From positions 496,001-560,000 of the forward strand of contig NZ_CP030034.1 of NCBI RefSeq assembly GCF_006874625.1: 64,000 bases of DNA, read 5' to 3'. Positions 25,039 to 34,141 of the stretch are shown here, in pieces. The translations under genes were made by a program, and so were the position numbers. Origin of the DNA: Bdellovibrio sp. NC01. Lineage in GTDB: Bacteria; Bdellovibrionota; Bdellovibrionia; Bdellovibrionales; Bdellovibrionaceae. The notes beneath the pieces are model-generated. The model did no database searches and was not told the origin of the DNA. It saw only the letters and a program-made list of their open reading frames with translations. Position 1 is the first letter of the stretch. Every line of letters begins with the position of its first letter.

Positions 25039-25578
25039 ATGTTTAGAAACTGGGCTTTAATTATTATAGGCTGTCTCATTTTGGGATTCCAAAATTGCGG
25101 TCGTAATGGTTTTGCTCCAGACTCTTCGAGCTCTTCAAACCTATCTCAAGTCACGACCGGTGTCGGTGGGGTTGAGGGTTCCGATGACGAGGCCTCACAA
25201 TCGCCTGTCACTGCTGTGGAAGTTCCAACCGATTCAGGTCCACTGACAATCGATGCAGAAACTGGAAAGATCACGTTGATCGATAGCCAAGATCAAGTCA
25301 TCGAACAAGCATGTTTGCCTGCGAAAGATTTGCGCGAGCTACAAAGCTACACGAAGGCGTACAACCTGTGCGGTTCGACTGTGAAAGCGGACTTGTGCAC
25401 ACAAAAATACACGAAAGGCTACGCCAGCTTGATCGTTGATGATCAAAGGCTCAACTTAGGCGAATCATTTGATGGCTGTGGTAAGGGCTTTAAAGACTTC
25501 TGCGGCACACAAGGCGATAGCTTCCGTGGTTTGGTAACGTATATCCTTGCGAACTTCCACACGATGAAGTGCCAATAG
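25039..25578 (+). CDS. Lipoprotein with FQNC lipobox
   Basis: 179 residues. The signal peptide ends LGFQNC (lipidated Cys at about 20), a lipobox variant with Gln-Asn before Cys that recurs in the gene at 13040-14098. The mature protein has a Ser/Asp/Glu linker to about residue 70, then a domain with eight or so Cys (QACLPAK, NLCGSTVK, DLCTQKY, DGCGKGFKDFCGTQG, MKCQ). An Asp after the lipid Cys retains lipoproteins in the inner membrane of enterics; here +2 is Gly, so outer-membrane sorting is likely. Function unknown. The sigma-28-like promoter suggests co-expression with flagella. Confidence 0.8.
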   Translation: MFRNWALIIIGCLILGFQNCGRNGFAPDSSSSSNLSQVTTGVGGVEGSDDEASQSPVTAVEVPTDSGPLTIDAETGKITLIDSQDQVIEQACLPAKDLRELQSYTKAYNLCGSTVKADLCTQKYTKGYASLIVDDQRLNLGESFDGCGKGFKDFCGTQGDSFRGLVTYILANFHTMKCQ

Positions 25579-25612
25579 GTTTTCTGTTTGAGATTTGCTT
25601 ATTGAAAAGAAA

Positions 25613-25642
25613 AAGGGCCTTGCGAAAGCAAAGCCCTTTTTT
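25613..25642. terminator. Terminator between lipoprotein gene and alaS
   Basis: AGGGC-TTGC / GAAA / GCAA-GCCCT with a T-run on the plus strand and A-run on the other side, serving convergent genes. Confidence 0.85.
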
Positions 25643-25667
25643 ATTTTTTAAAATTTCTCGTGAAAGA

Positions 25668-28421
25668 TTAAACGCTCAACAAACCTTTAACTTTGCTGAA
25701 AGCTTCATTGATCTTAGAGCGATCCGGAGCCGCACCTTGTGCGAAGTCAGGGCGACCGCCGCCTTTACCACCCATCACGCCTGCAACTTCTTTCAGAAGA
25801 TCGCCGGCTTTATTATCGCCAGTGATGTCTTTAGAAACGCTGACGATGATTGGGTTTGAGCCTTCTCCGTGACCGACGACGATGACCACGCCGCTTTGAA
25901 TTTTGTTTTTCAAATCGTCAGTGATTTTCGCCAATACTTCGCGGTCATCAACCGCAACGTCAGCAAGAACCAACTTGCCTGCAACGCCTGATTTCGACTT
26001 GAATGCCAATGCTTTCGCTGCCAAGTCATCAACGTTGATCGCGCCACCTTGAAGTTTCTTGATCTCTTTTTCCAAAGACTTCGCTTGGTCTTTCAGCTGT
26101 TCAATTTTGCCAGCCAAAGTTGATTTTTTATAAGCTTCTGAATCAACAGCAACGGCATCAGCGTTGGCTTCCAAGTTTTTCAAGTAATGCGCAGATTTTT
26201 GTAAACCCGCTGCATTCAAAGCGTCATCCAAGTGTTCAACGGCGTTCATCGCAAATTTAACTGCAAGGTCGCCAGTGATTGCTTCCACGCGACGTACGCC
26301 AGAGCTTACACCGCTTTCAGAAGTAATTTTGAACAGACGAATCGAAGCTGTGTTCTTTACGTGAGTACCACCGCAAAGTTCACACGAGAAATCGCCCATT
26401 GTTAATACGCGCACATCGTTGGCGTATTTTTCACCAAACAGAGCCATCGCACCTTTTTCGATCGCTTGCTTGTGTGGCATCAATTCCGTTTTTACATCAA
26501 GGCTGCGAGCGATTTGTTCGTTCACAAGGTCTTCGATCTGTTTGATTTCTGCAGAACTCAACGGTTTGTTGTGAGTGAAGTCGAAACGAGTTTTTTGCGA
26601 ATCAACCAAAGAACCCGCTTGTGTTACATGTACGCCCAAAACTTTACGAAGAGCTGCGTGCAACAAGTGAGTCGCCGAGTGATTGCTTGCCGTGTTTCTT
26701 CTTTCAATCGGATCAACGCCAGTCACAACTGTGTTGCCAACTTTGAAGCCACCATGTTCGATTTCAACGTGGTGAAGGAAGACGTCATCAATCTTTGTTG
26801 TATTCACAACGCGTGCACGATTTGTGTCTTGCATGATGTAACCGACGTCACCAGCTTGACCGCCACCTTCACCATAGAAGCTTGTGCTATCTAGAATCAT
26901 CAAACCCGTATCGCCTGTTTTCAACTCTGTCACAGCTGCTTGACCGTTTGACAAAGCCATTACGTGACCGTCAGCGATGATGCCTTCGTAGCCCAAGAAT
27001 TTTACATTCTTGCCAGCTGAAGCGTAATCTTTCGCGAACTTGATCATGTGTTGTTCATCGGCACCAAGGGCTTTGCCCTTCCATGATGCTTTTGATTTTG
27101 CACGATTTGCTTCCATCTCTTTTTCGAAAGCTTCTTCGTTTACTTCGATGCCGTTTTCATTCGCGATCACGCGAGTTAAGTCAGCAGGGAAGCCGTAAGT
27201 ATCGTACATTCTGAAAACAACTTCGCCTGACAATTCTTTTTTGCCAGCTGCTTTTGTTTTCGCAAGCTCAGACATCAAGATCTCTGTGCCTTTGTCCAAA
27301 GTCGCAAGGAATCTGTCTTCCTCGTCGCGGATTGTGTTCAAGATATGATCTTTACGTGTGATCAACTCTGGATAGATGTCACCCATTGTTGCAATCAACG
27401 CTTCTGCCATACCTGGCAAGAATGATTTATCTGGAGACAACTTACGACCATAACGAATCGCACGTCTCATGATACGACGAAGAACGTAACCGCGACCTTC
27501 GTTGGAAGGAAGGGCGCCGTCAGCGATCAAGAATGAAGTGGAACGACAGTGGTCGGCCAGTACGCGAAGTGCTGAAGTTGTTTCAGCGGCTTTTGGATTT
27601 GCTGCTAAAACTTTTTTGTCCGTGATGTATTCCAAACCACCAATCTTGCAAGCAAGGCTGATCATTGGTTGGAACAAATCTGTATCGTAGTTATTGAACT
27701 TGCCTTGCATCGCTGCTGTCACACGCTCAAGACCCGAACCTGTATCGACAGAAGGTTTTGGCAGTGGAGTCAACGTGCCTGGAGGATTTTCGAAGTATTG
27801 CATGAATACCAAGTTCCAGATTTCAACGAAACGATCTTGGCCAGATTCGATACCTTTGAATGGATCAGCAATCGTGCCAGCTTCAGGGCCGTGATCGTAG
27901 AAGATCTCTGTACAAGGACCGCAAGGACCTGTGTCGCCCATTTTCCAGAAGTTGTCCTTGTCGAAGCGGAAGATGCGGTCGCGTGGTACGCCTTCTTGGT
28001 TGTGCCAGATATCTGCTGCTTCATCGTCAGAGATATGAACGGTCACATAAAGTTTTTCTTTTGGAATCGCCAATGTCTTAGTTAGGAATTCCCACGCGAA
28101 ATGGATTGCATCTTTCTTGAAGTAATCGCCGAAAGAAAAATTACCCAACATTTCAAAGAATGTGTGATGGCGAGCTGTGAAGCCTACGTTTTCCAAGTCG
28201 TTGTGTTTACCGCCGGCACGTACGCATTTTTGCGAAGACACGGCACGAACGTAATCACGTTTTTCGAGACCCAAGAAAGTATTTTTAAATTGATTCATAC
28301 CGGCGTTTGCAAAAAGCAACGTCGGATCGTTTTCAGGAATCAAAGAGGATGAAGCCACAGCAGTGTGACCATTGCGTTTGAAATACTCGATGAAAGCATT
28401 TCTAATCTCAGAGCTTTTCAT
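25668..28421 (-). CDS. alaS: Alanyl-tRNA synthetase
   Basis: 917 residues. Catalytic domain starts EIRNAFIEYFKRNGHT; editing domain zinc ligands are in NHSATHLLHAALRK (HxxxH) and CGGTHV; a C-terminal DHHA1-like domain ends with GGKGGGRPDFAQGAAPD. Charges tRNA-Ala and removes mischarged Ser/Gly. Its start overlaps recX by 14 bases, so it is the last gene of an operon metallophosphoesterase-recX-alaS. Confidence 0.97.
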   Translation of the reverse strand: MKSSEIRNAFIEYFKRNGHTAVASSSLIPENDPTLLFANAGMNQFKNTFLGLEKRDYVRAVSSQKCVRAGGKHNDLENVGFTARHHTFFEMLGNFSFGDYFKKDAIHFAWEFLTKTLAIPKEKLYVTVHISDDEAADIWHNQEGVPRDRIFRFDKDNFWKMGDTGPCGPCTEIFYDHGPEAGTIADPFKGIESGQDRFVEIWNLVFMQYFENPPGTLTPLPKPSVDTGSGLERVTAAMQGKFNNYDTDLFQPMISLACKIGGLEYITDKKVLAANPKAAETTSALRVLADHCRSTSFLIADGALPSNEGRGYVLRRIMRRAIRYGRKLSPDKSFLPGMAEALIATMGDIYPELITRKDHILNTIRDEEDRFLATLDKGTEILMSELAKTKAAGKKELSGEVVFRMYDTYGFPADLTRVIANENGIEVNEEAFEKEMEANRAKSKASWKGKALGADEQHMIKFAKDYASAGKNVKFLGYEGIIADGHVMALSNGQAAVTELKTGDTGLMILDSTSFYGEGGGQAGDVGYIMQDTNRARVVNTTKIDDVFLHHVEIEHGGFKVGNTVVTGVDPIERRNTASNHSATHLLHAALRKVLGVHVTQAGSLVDSQKTRFDFTHNKPLSSAEIKQIEDLVNEQIARSLDVKTELMPHKQAIEKGAMALFGEKYANDVRVLTMGDFSCELCGGTHVKNTASIRLFKITSESGVSSGVRRVEAITGDLAVKFAMNAVEHLDDALNAAGLQKSAHYLKNLEANADAVAVDSEAYKKSTLAGKIEQLKDQAKSLEKEIKKLQGGAINVDDLAAKALAFKSKSGVAGKLVLADVAVDDREVLAKITDDLKNKIQSGVVIVVGHGEGSNPIIVSVSKDITGDNKAGDLLKEVAGVMGGKGGGRPDFAQGAAPDRSKINEAFSKVKGLLSV

Positions 28422-28872
28422 AAATAACCTTTCTTACGGTCTCAGGATCGAATCCACGTGAAGCAAGCAAACGGCCAACGCGCGCCTTATCTTCACGACT
28501 GAAGGCAAAATCTTCGTCGTACTTATTTTTCACAATCGCAAGAGCCTTTTCAAGCTCCAAGTCACGATCTGTCTCAACAGACGGCAAACCTTTTTCCCTC
28601 AGGTAATTGTTAATGTAGATGATGCCCTTATTGCGGCGATGAAGCATATCAGCCATACGATAGGCGAGTGTCTTCGGATCGCCCAACCAATTGTTGTCGC
28701 GAGCATAGGCGATGGCTTCTTCCACGGCCTCAATGCCCTCGTCTTCATCCGCGAATTTGTCGCGCAACTTTTTTCTGAGTTCTTTTTCAGAATGGTCGCG
28801 ACGAGCCAAAAGGTCCATGACCTTCCTTTTCGCAGCTTGTTTGGTTTTTAGGGGATTTTTCTCATCCGACAT
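28408..28872 (-). CDS. recX: RecX-family RecA regulator
   Basis: 154 residues, helical three-repeat protein of the RecX family (LLARRDHSEKELRKKL, GIEAVEEAIAYARDNNWL, GRLLASRGFDPETVRKVI). RecX caps RecA filaments and limits recombinase activity. It overlaps alaS by 14 bases. In many bacteria recX follows recA directly; here recA is about 6 kb away on the other strand. Confidence 0.88.
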   Translation of the reverse strand: MSDEKNPLKTKQAAKRKVMDLLARRDHSEKELRKKLRDKFADEDEGIEAVEEAIAYARDNNWLGDPKTLAYRMADMLHRRNKGIIYINNYLREKGLPSVETDRDLELEKALAIVKNKYDEDFAFSREDKARVGRLLASRGFDPETVRKVIYEKL

Positions 28873-28906
28873 GCGAGTAAAAAGTTACTCGCAATCCAAA
28901 GTACTG

Positions 28907-30052
28907 TCATGCTTTTTTCAGTGTGATCAGCGTTAGTTCGCAGTAGGTTCCTAGACGTAAACTTGGCCCCCAGTAGCCGGTGCCTTGATTGACATAGAGC
29001 TGCAAACCATTAATGCGGTAAAGACCTTTCGAGTAACGCTCAAAAAAACCGATCAACAGGTTCCACGGGAAGAATTGTCCACCGTGAGTGTGGCCGGAAA
29101 GTTGAAGATCATAGCCATGATCGCAAGAAACCTTCGCCAAAGACGGCTGGTGCGATAATAAAATCTTAAAACCTTCAGGTTTGAGTGTGGCATCTAGTTT
29201 TTTAAAATCAGGTTCTTCTTTTTTGAACATGCGAGCCGCAGGGTCGGGAACGCCTGAAATCTGCAACAATGAATTCTTAATTTTTAGGTCCGCTGTTTGG
29301 TTGACCAAGACATGGAAGTTCACCATGCGGAATGCCGCCAAGCCCTGTTCGACTTCCCAATAGTATTCGTGATTGCCGGGAACATAGTAATGGCCTAGGC
29401 GCGGTTCTAGTTTTTTAAGTAATTCAAACTCAGGCAAATGACGAATCGCCTGACTGTCCAAGATATCGCCGGTGTACATCACCAGATCGTGATCAAGCTT
29501 GTTCACCTGTTTTACCAAACGCTCGACGAATTTCACGGGCAGGCTTGGGCTGATGTGCAAATCTGTGATGTGCAACATACGAAGTCCATCAAGTCCTTCC
29601 GGTAAATTCTTAAATTTCAAAGTGACTTTTTTCAGGCGCGGACCCACGCGCACAACCAAAGTTCCAAGAACCATGAACGCCAATGGCAATAGCAACATTA
29701 CCGCAAGACTTTCTTGGCCATAAAGAATCTGTGTATCAAAATTTGGAGTCGCGTATTCCATGATGAATGCTGCTAAGTCGCGAATGATCACAAAGCTTAC
29801 AAGAAAGTTGATGTAAGCCATGATGAAGTGGCTCATCGCAAAGTAAGAGTCATGCCAAGGCTGATGTTCGAGTCGATGTTGCGACCAAAAATACAAAGGC
29901 TGCGCTAAAACTATGGCCAGCATAACAAAAAGCAAAAGATTTACCGAGAGTGTGAGTGCCAATGACAAGTCCGCGAAACGCGTCAGTTGATGGCCCATAT
30001 AGAAGAATACAACTACGAAGATGGTAACAAGGACGACTCTGAAAATTCCCAT
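28907..30052 (-). CDS. Membrane metallophosphoesterase
   Basis: 381 residues. About four N-terminal membrane helices (1-150), then a calcineurin-like phosphoesterase domain with all metal-ligand motifs: HITDLHIS, MYTGDILDS, VPGNHEYYW, LLSHQP and LSGHTHGG. YkuE-type enzymes of this layout act on phospholipids or nucleotides at the membrane. The open frame extends to 30256; I take the Met at 30052 because it starts the first membrane helix and has AGAAG upstream. First gene of the recX-alaS operon, divergent from the AMP-binding gene. Confidence 0.85.
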   Translation of the reverse strand: MGIFRVVLVTIFVVVFFYMGHQLTRFADLSLALTLSVNLLLFVMLAIVLAQPLYFWSQHRLEHQPWHDSYFAMSHFIMAYINFLVSFVIIRDLAAFIMEYATPNFDTQILYGQESLAVMLLLPLAFMVLGTLVVRVGPRLKKVTLKFKNLPEGLDGLRMLHITDLHISPSLPVKFVERLVKQVNKLDHDLVMYTGDILDSQAIRHLPEFELLKKLEPRLGHYYVPGNHEYYWEVEQGLAAFRMVNFHVLVNQTADLKIKNSLLQISGVPDPAARMFKKEEPDFKKLDATLKPEGFKILLSHQPSLAKVSCDHGYDLQLSGHTHGGQFFPWNLLIGFFERYSKGLYRINGLQLYVNQGTGYWGPSLRLGTYCELTLITLKKA

Positions 30053-30160
30053 GACTTCTTCTAACACGTCCTCATTGTGATTGCACAGGAAAGTGTAAAA
30101 ACACAAATCCCTCAACCACGCGCAGAATGTTAATTTAGAGGGAAGTGTGGAGGTTGCTGT

Positions 30161-31819
30161 ATGTCTACTAGAGGTAGTTTCGATCAAGCTCGTGATTTTC
30201 TCATTCTTCACCGTGCCGACTATGACTATGCCTACAAAAATTTTGCGTGGCCTCAAGCCCCTGATTTCAATTGGGCTTTGGATTATTTCGATAAGATGGC
30301 AGTCGGTAATAACAATCCTGCACTATGGATTATTGCTGAGGACGGCAAAGAAGAAAAATACAGTTTTGCCGATCTGTCTGCACGCTCGAATCAAGTTGCG
30401 AATTACATGAAAAAACTGGGCCTGAAAAAAGGCGAAGGCATCCTACTGATGTTAGGAAATGAATCCGCGCGCTGGGAAATTATGCTCGCAGCAATAAAAT
30501 TAGGAGTCATAATTATCCCGGCAAGTCAGTTCTTAACTTCGCAAGAATTGGAAGATCGCCTGCTGCGTGGCCGCGCGCGTATGATCGTTACCAGCAAAGA
30601 ATATGCGGATCGTTTCAAGGTTGAAAACACTGAAGTGATTCCTGTTCTTGTCGATGGAACTTTGCCAAATTGGAAAGAGTATAAAGAGGCCACCGAAGAA
30701 AACGCCGAGTTCGAAAGACGCGAAGGCACCAGTATTTTAGATACGATTTTTTTGTACTTCGCATCTTCGACAACACCGAAACCAAAAATGGTCGAACACA
30801 GTCACTTAAGTTTTGCTGTCGGTCATCTTGCGACGATGTACTGGATGGGGCTTCGCCCTGGTGACATTCACTTAGGAGTCAGTTCACCGGGATGGGCGAT
30901 GCATGACTGGAATAGCTTCATCGCTCCGTGGAATGCAGAAGCGACTATTTTTATCGATCGCTTAAGTCGTTTTAACGCCAAAGTTTTACTCGACACAATG
31001 GCGCAATATAAAATCACTACGTTCTGTGCGCCGCCAACAGTGTGGCGTTTGTTGCTGCAAGAAGATTTGAAACAATATCAGGTGCCACTGCGTGAAGCTT
31101 TGAGTACCGGCGAACCGTTAGATCAAGACACGGTCGACGCCGTACAAGCCGCATGGGGAGTCACAATCCGGGAAGGTTTCGGGCAAACCGAGACGACGAT
31201 GCTAATCGGTGTGACACCAAGTATGAAACCAATGCGCGAAACTTTGGGGAAAGCTCTGCCAGGTTACGCGATCGAATTGCTTGATAGCGACGGTAAAGAA
31301 ACGAATGTGGGCGAGATCTGTATTACCTCACCGACTTTGCCGCAACAGCCATTTCATTCAGGCGATGTTGGTAAGAAGAATGCTGATGGTTATTATTCGT
31401 ACATTGGCAGAAATGATGAACTCTTTAAATGTTCGGATTATCGCATTAGTCCGTTTGAGATCGAAGCCGTCCTTCGTGAAAATCCAGCAGTGCGAGAAGT
31501 TGTCGTAATTCCAAGTGCTGATCCCATCAAACATGCCGTGCCGAAGGCCATCGTTGTTCTTGCAAAAGGCATAGAGCCCACGAAAGAAGTTGCGATTGAT
31601 CTGATGAACTTTACGCGCAATAGACTTGCGCCCTTCAAACGCGTGCGCAGAGTGGAATTCCACGATTTATCCAAAGATGCCGAAGGAAATTTACAAAGAA
31701 TTGACATGATCAAACGTGAGACAGAAAAGCGAAATGCGAATGAAAAATCGCCTTATGAGTTCTGGGAACAGGACGCCCGAGCTAGTTTACCGGAAACTTG
31801 GGCACAAGATCTTCCTTAA
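30161..31819 (+). CDS. Divergent AMP-binding (acyl-CoA synthetase-like) enzyme
   Basis: 552 residues of the adenylate-forming family: large N-terminal domain with LGVIIIPASQFLT, YWMGLRPGD, REGFGQTETT and the hinge SGDVGKKNADGYYSYIGRNDELFKCSDYRISPFEIE. Two key sites are altered: the nucleotide loop, normally like TSGTTGxPK, reads ASSTTPKPK, and the C-terminal catalytic Lys (normally S-G-K-I) is an Asn in AEGNLQR. It is closest to medium-chain acyl-CoA ligases, but adenylation may be impaired. GGAGG lies eight bases before the ATG. The next gene has its own promoter. Confidence 0.82.
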   Translation: MSTRGSFDQARDFLILHRADYDYAYKNFAWPQAPDFNWALDYFDKMAVGNNNPALWIIAEDGKEEKYSFADLSARSNQVANYMKKLGLKKGEGILLMLGNESARWEIMLAAIKLGVIIIPASQFLTSQELEDRLLRGRARMIVTSKEYADRFKVENTEVIPVLVDGTLPNWKEYKEATEENAEFERREGTSILDTIFLYFASSTTPKPKMVEHSHLSFAVGHLATMYWMGLRPGDIHLGVSSPGWAMHDWNSFIAPWNAEATIFIDRLSRFNAKVLLDTMAQYKITTFCAPPTVWRLLLQEDLKQYQVPLREALSTGEPLDQDTVDAVQAAWGVTIREGFGQTETTMLIGVTPSMKPMRETLGKALPGYAIELLDSDGKETNVGEICITSPTLPQQPFHSGDVGKKNADGYYSYIGRNDELFKCSDYRISPFEIEAVLRENPAVREVVVIPSADPIKHAVPKAIVVLAKGIEPTKEVAIDLMNFTRNRLAPFKRVRRVEFHDLSKDAEGNLQRIDMIKRETEKRNANEKSPYEFWEQDARASLPETWAQDLP

Positions 31820-31895
31820 CGTGGAAAAAAGTTAGACAATAAATTGAACATTACCACTCAGATATTTTTTGGACCTTTTTCTAGGCTAAGATAAC

Positions 31896-31923
31896 TTTAG
31901 TTCGATGGGAGGCTAGCCGATTT
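31896..31923 (+). promoter_or_regulatory. Possible sigma-28-like promoter for KH gene
   Basis: TTTAGTTC (5/8), 12 bases, GCCGATTT (6/8). Predicted start near 31930, 30 bases before the ATG at 31961. Confidence 0.35.
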
Positions 31924-31960
31924 AATAGGGGTGAGTTACAGAGACGAAAGGTCGTTGTAT

Positions 31961-32305
31961 ATGTCGTCTAGCGATAAGGAAATTAAAGTGGTTAAAATGG
32001 CTCGCCCTGTAGAACCTCCGCGTGCGGATGACAAAGAGGCAGAGATTTCCCGCGAGAAAGGCCGTGCATTCTTACACGGGATTCTTCTAGAGATCATGGA
32101 TCGCCCAGAAGATATCGCCGTCACTTACTCTGTAGGTGAAAGAACGACGATCTTCAAAGTTGAGTGCCATCCAAAAAGTTTGGGCCAATTGATCGGCGCC
32201 AAAGGGAAAAATATCAGCGGCATCCGCGCAGTGATTTCTGCGATGATGGCCCGAAAAGGAATTCGCGCGATCGTTGAGATTCCTTACATAGAACCAAACG
32301 AGTAG
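31961..32305 (+). CDS. KH-domain RNA-binding protein (KhpA-like)
   Basis: 114 residues. A type II KH domain with the RNA-binding loop LIGAKGKNISGIRAVI in its second half, preceded by a charged N-terminal region of about 35 residues that typical KhpA (about 80 residues) lacks. KhpA proteins bind RNA, often with KhpB, and affect cell envelope synthesis. An in-frame GTG at 31931 would add ten residues; I prefer the ATG at 31961, preceded by GAAAGG at nine to ten bases. Confidence 0.85.
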   Translation: MSSSDKEIKVVKMARPVEPPRADDKEAEISREKGRAFLHGILLEIMDRPEDIAVTYSVGERTTIFKVECHPKSLGQLIGAKGKNISGIRAVISAMMARKGIRAIVEIPYIEPNE

Positions 32306-32314
32306 CGTTCCTAT

Positions 32315-32343
32315 AAAAAGCCTCTTGAAGAAGAGGCTTTTTT
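32315..32343 (+). terminator. Terminator after KH gene
   Basis: AAAGCCTCTT / GAAG / AAGAGGCTTT with a T-run. Confidence 0.9.
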
Positions 32344-32377
32344 GTTTTCATAATAGTCTCACGACGCCGGAGGATTG

Positions 32378-33013
32378 ATGAAAATTCTTTCGATTCAAGT
32401 GGGACTTCCTAAGACGATTCAATTCAAAGGCAAAGACATCACTACGGGGATTTTTAAAAATCCTATCGCTGGTCCCGTAAAAGTTGAAAAACTAAATATC
32501 GTTGGTGATCGCCAAGCTGATCTTACTGTGCATGGTGGTGTGGATAAAGCTGTGTACGCTTACTCTGTCGATGCCTATCCGTGGTGGCAAGAGCAACGCC
32601 CGCAAGATGAATTTAAATTCGGCGCCTTTGGCGAAAATCTTTCTATGGAAACCTTGGATGAGTCGCAAATCTGTGTCGGCGATACTTTTGAAATCGGTGG
32701 CGCGATTTTGCAAGCGGCTCAACCGCGCTTTCCATGTTTTAAATTGGGCGCAATGTACAATGATCTTTCAATTGTAAAGACATTTACAAAATCCGGTCGT
32801 CCCGGAGTTTATTTCCGTGTTCTTCAAGAAGGCATGATTGATGTTGGGCAATCGCTAAAGCTTGTTAGCCGCGAAAAAATCTTATTGCCGATCGTCGATC
32901 TAGTAACGTTGTCGCAAGTGGTGGTTTCACCTTCGCAAGCAGAACAATATATTCAAATTCCGTCGTTACCAGAACAGTTCAGGGATTATTTCTTTCAAGT
33001 TTTGGAAGATTAG
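32378..33013 (+). CDS. MOSC-domain protein (YiiM-like)
   Basis: 211 residues. MOSC core with GDRQADLTVHGGVDKAVYAY, FGAFGENLS and the conserved Cys in QPRFPCFKLG, the presumed molybdenum/sulfur ligand. YiiM-type proteins use molybdenum cofactor to reduce N-hydroxylated compounds such as 6-hydroxylaminopurine; that role is inferred. The ATG at 32378 has GGAGG. It overlaps the convergent small secreted gene by four bases. Confidence 0.9.
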   Translation: MKILSIQVGLPKTIQFKGKDITTGIFKNPIAGPVKVEKLNIVGDRQADLTVHGGVDKAVYAYSVDAYPWWQEQRPQDEFKFGAFGENLSMETLDESQICVGDTFEIGGAILQAAQPRFPCFKLGAMYNDLSIVKTFTKSGRPGVYFRVLQEGMIDVGQSLKLVSREKILLPIVDLVTLSQVVVSPSQAEQYIQIPSLPEQFRDYFFQVLED

Positions 33014-33510
33014 TAAGGGACTTGGCAGGGGAACACACGCAGTCGGTTGCCGATGTTTAGATAAACGAGACTGCCTTTGCCATCGTGAGTGAACGTCAGC
33101 CAATGTTCGTAATAATCACCCATTTCGATTTTCACAGTCTCACCTAAGCCTGACCATTGATTTGCGGCTTTCTTCAAACCGTATTTTGCGATCATCGGGA
33201 TTTTGAAAGAAACTTTCTGACCGCTTTCGAAACCGTTAGTGTTGTAAGTGACTTCAAGGATGTCGGTCCATTTTTCTCCGTCAGAGAATCTGCGAAGCTC
33301 CCTCAAAGTGCGAGTCTTCAATGTGCACTTCATATGAGGAGAGAGCTTCGCTGAACCCAATGTCTTAGCCACAAAATCGAACATATCCTGATCGAGCTCT
33401 TGTTGGACGGAAGGATCATCATTGATGAATGGAACCTCTTGTCCGAATGCGATCTCATCCGTGACCGCGCCAAGAACAAAGAGAAAAACAATCCATCGGA
33501 TCATCATCAT
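33010..33510 (-). CDS. Secreted hypothetical protein
   Basis: 166 residues, starting at a run of three ATG codons preceded by GGAGG. Signal peptide (about 1-22, IVFLFVLGAVTDEIAFG), then an acidic segment (FINDDPSVQQELDQDMFDFV) and a beta-rich domain with two Cys (HMKCTLKTR and VFPCQVPY) that could bridge. The open frame extends upstream but without a ribosome site. No family recognised. Confidence 0.7.
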   Translation of the reverse strand: MMMIRWIVFLFVLGAVTDEIAFGQEVPFINDDPSVQQELDQDMFDFVAKTLGSAKLSPHMKCTLKTRTLRELRRFSDGEKWTDILEVTYNTNGFESGQKVSFKIPMIAKYGLKKAANQWSGLGETVKIEMGDYYEHWLTFTHDGKGSLVYLNIGNRLRVFPCQVPY

Positions 33511-33659
33511 CGAAAGCCTCCAAGACAGCTCGAACAGTATTGAAGTATTTTGCAAACGAAGTCGAATCGCTAATTTTGATGGCTTCCATAAGATTAACTC
33601 GCCATGACGCTGATCATTTAGCATTGCATGGTCAAAGCGCACATCGTACCTCTTTGAGC

Positions 33660-34139
33660 ATGAGAAACTTCATGAAACTTGTCGCAACTTTTTTTGGTGT
33701 AGGTTTGAGTCCGAAAGCTCCGGGAACGGTTGCTACGGTTGCGACAATTCCACTTGTTTTGCTGTTGAATTGGGCAGGTCCAATTCCTTATATGCTCGTG
33801 ACTATCGCTCTGATTCCGATCGGAATTATTGCCGCTCAGATCTACGAACAAGACAAGGGGAGTCATGATGCCAAGGAAATCGTCATTGATGAGGTCGTTG
33901 GCTTCCTGATTACAATGGTTTGGCTGCCTTTGACATGGCAGGCCATTTTAATTGGTTTTGTCCTCTTTAGATTACTGGACATTACCAAGCCTTTATTCAT
34001 AGGATATTTAGATAAGAAGATCCAAGGGGGTCTTGGAGTTATGATGGATGACGTAGCTGCCGGTATTATTGCCAGCCTCGTTATGCAACTGCTCTTTACG
34101 CACACTAATTGGTTGGGGTCACAGATCCTGGTTGGTTAA
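33660..34139 (+). CDS. pgpA: Phosphatidylglycerophosphatase A
   Basis: 159 residues, four membrane segments. Family motifs GLSPKAPGTVATVATIP, EIVIDEVVGFLITM and the Asp-rich MMDDVAAGIIASL. It removes phosphate from phosphatidylglycerophosphate, completing phosphatidylglycerol synthesis. The open frame begins at 33540; the Met at 33660 gives the family N terminus. cinA follows after two bases: pgpA-cinA-recA is a common gene order. Confidence 0.92.
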   Translation: MRNFMKLVATFFGVGLSPKAPGTVATVATIPLVLLLNWAGPIPYMLVTIALIPIGIIAAQIYEQDKGSHDAKEIVIDEVVGFLITMVWLPLTWQAILIGFVLFRLLDITKPLFIGYLDKKIQGGLGVMMDDVAAGIIASLVMQLLFTHTNWLGSQILVG

Positions 34140-34141
34140 AC

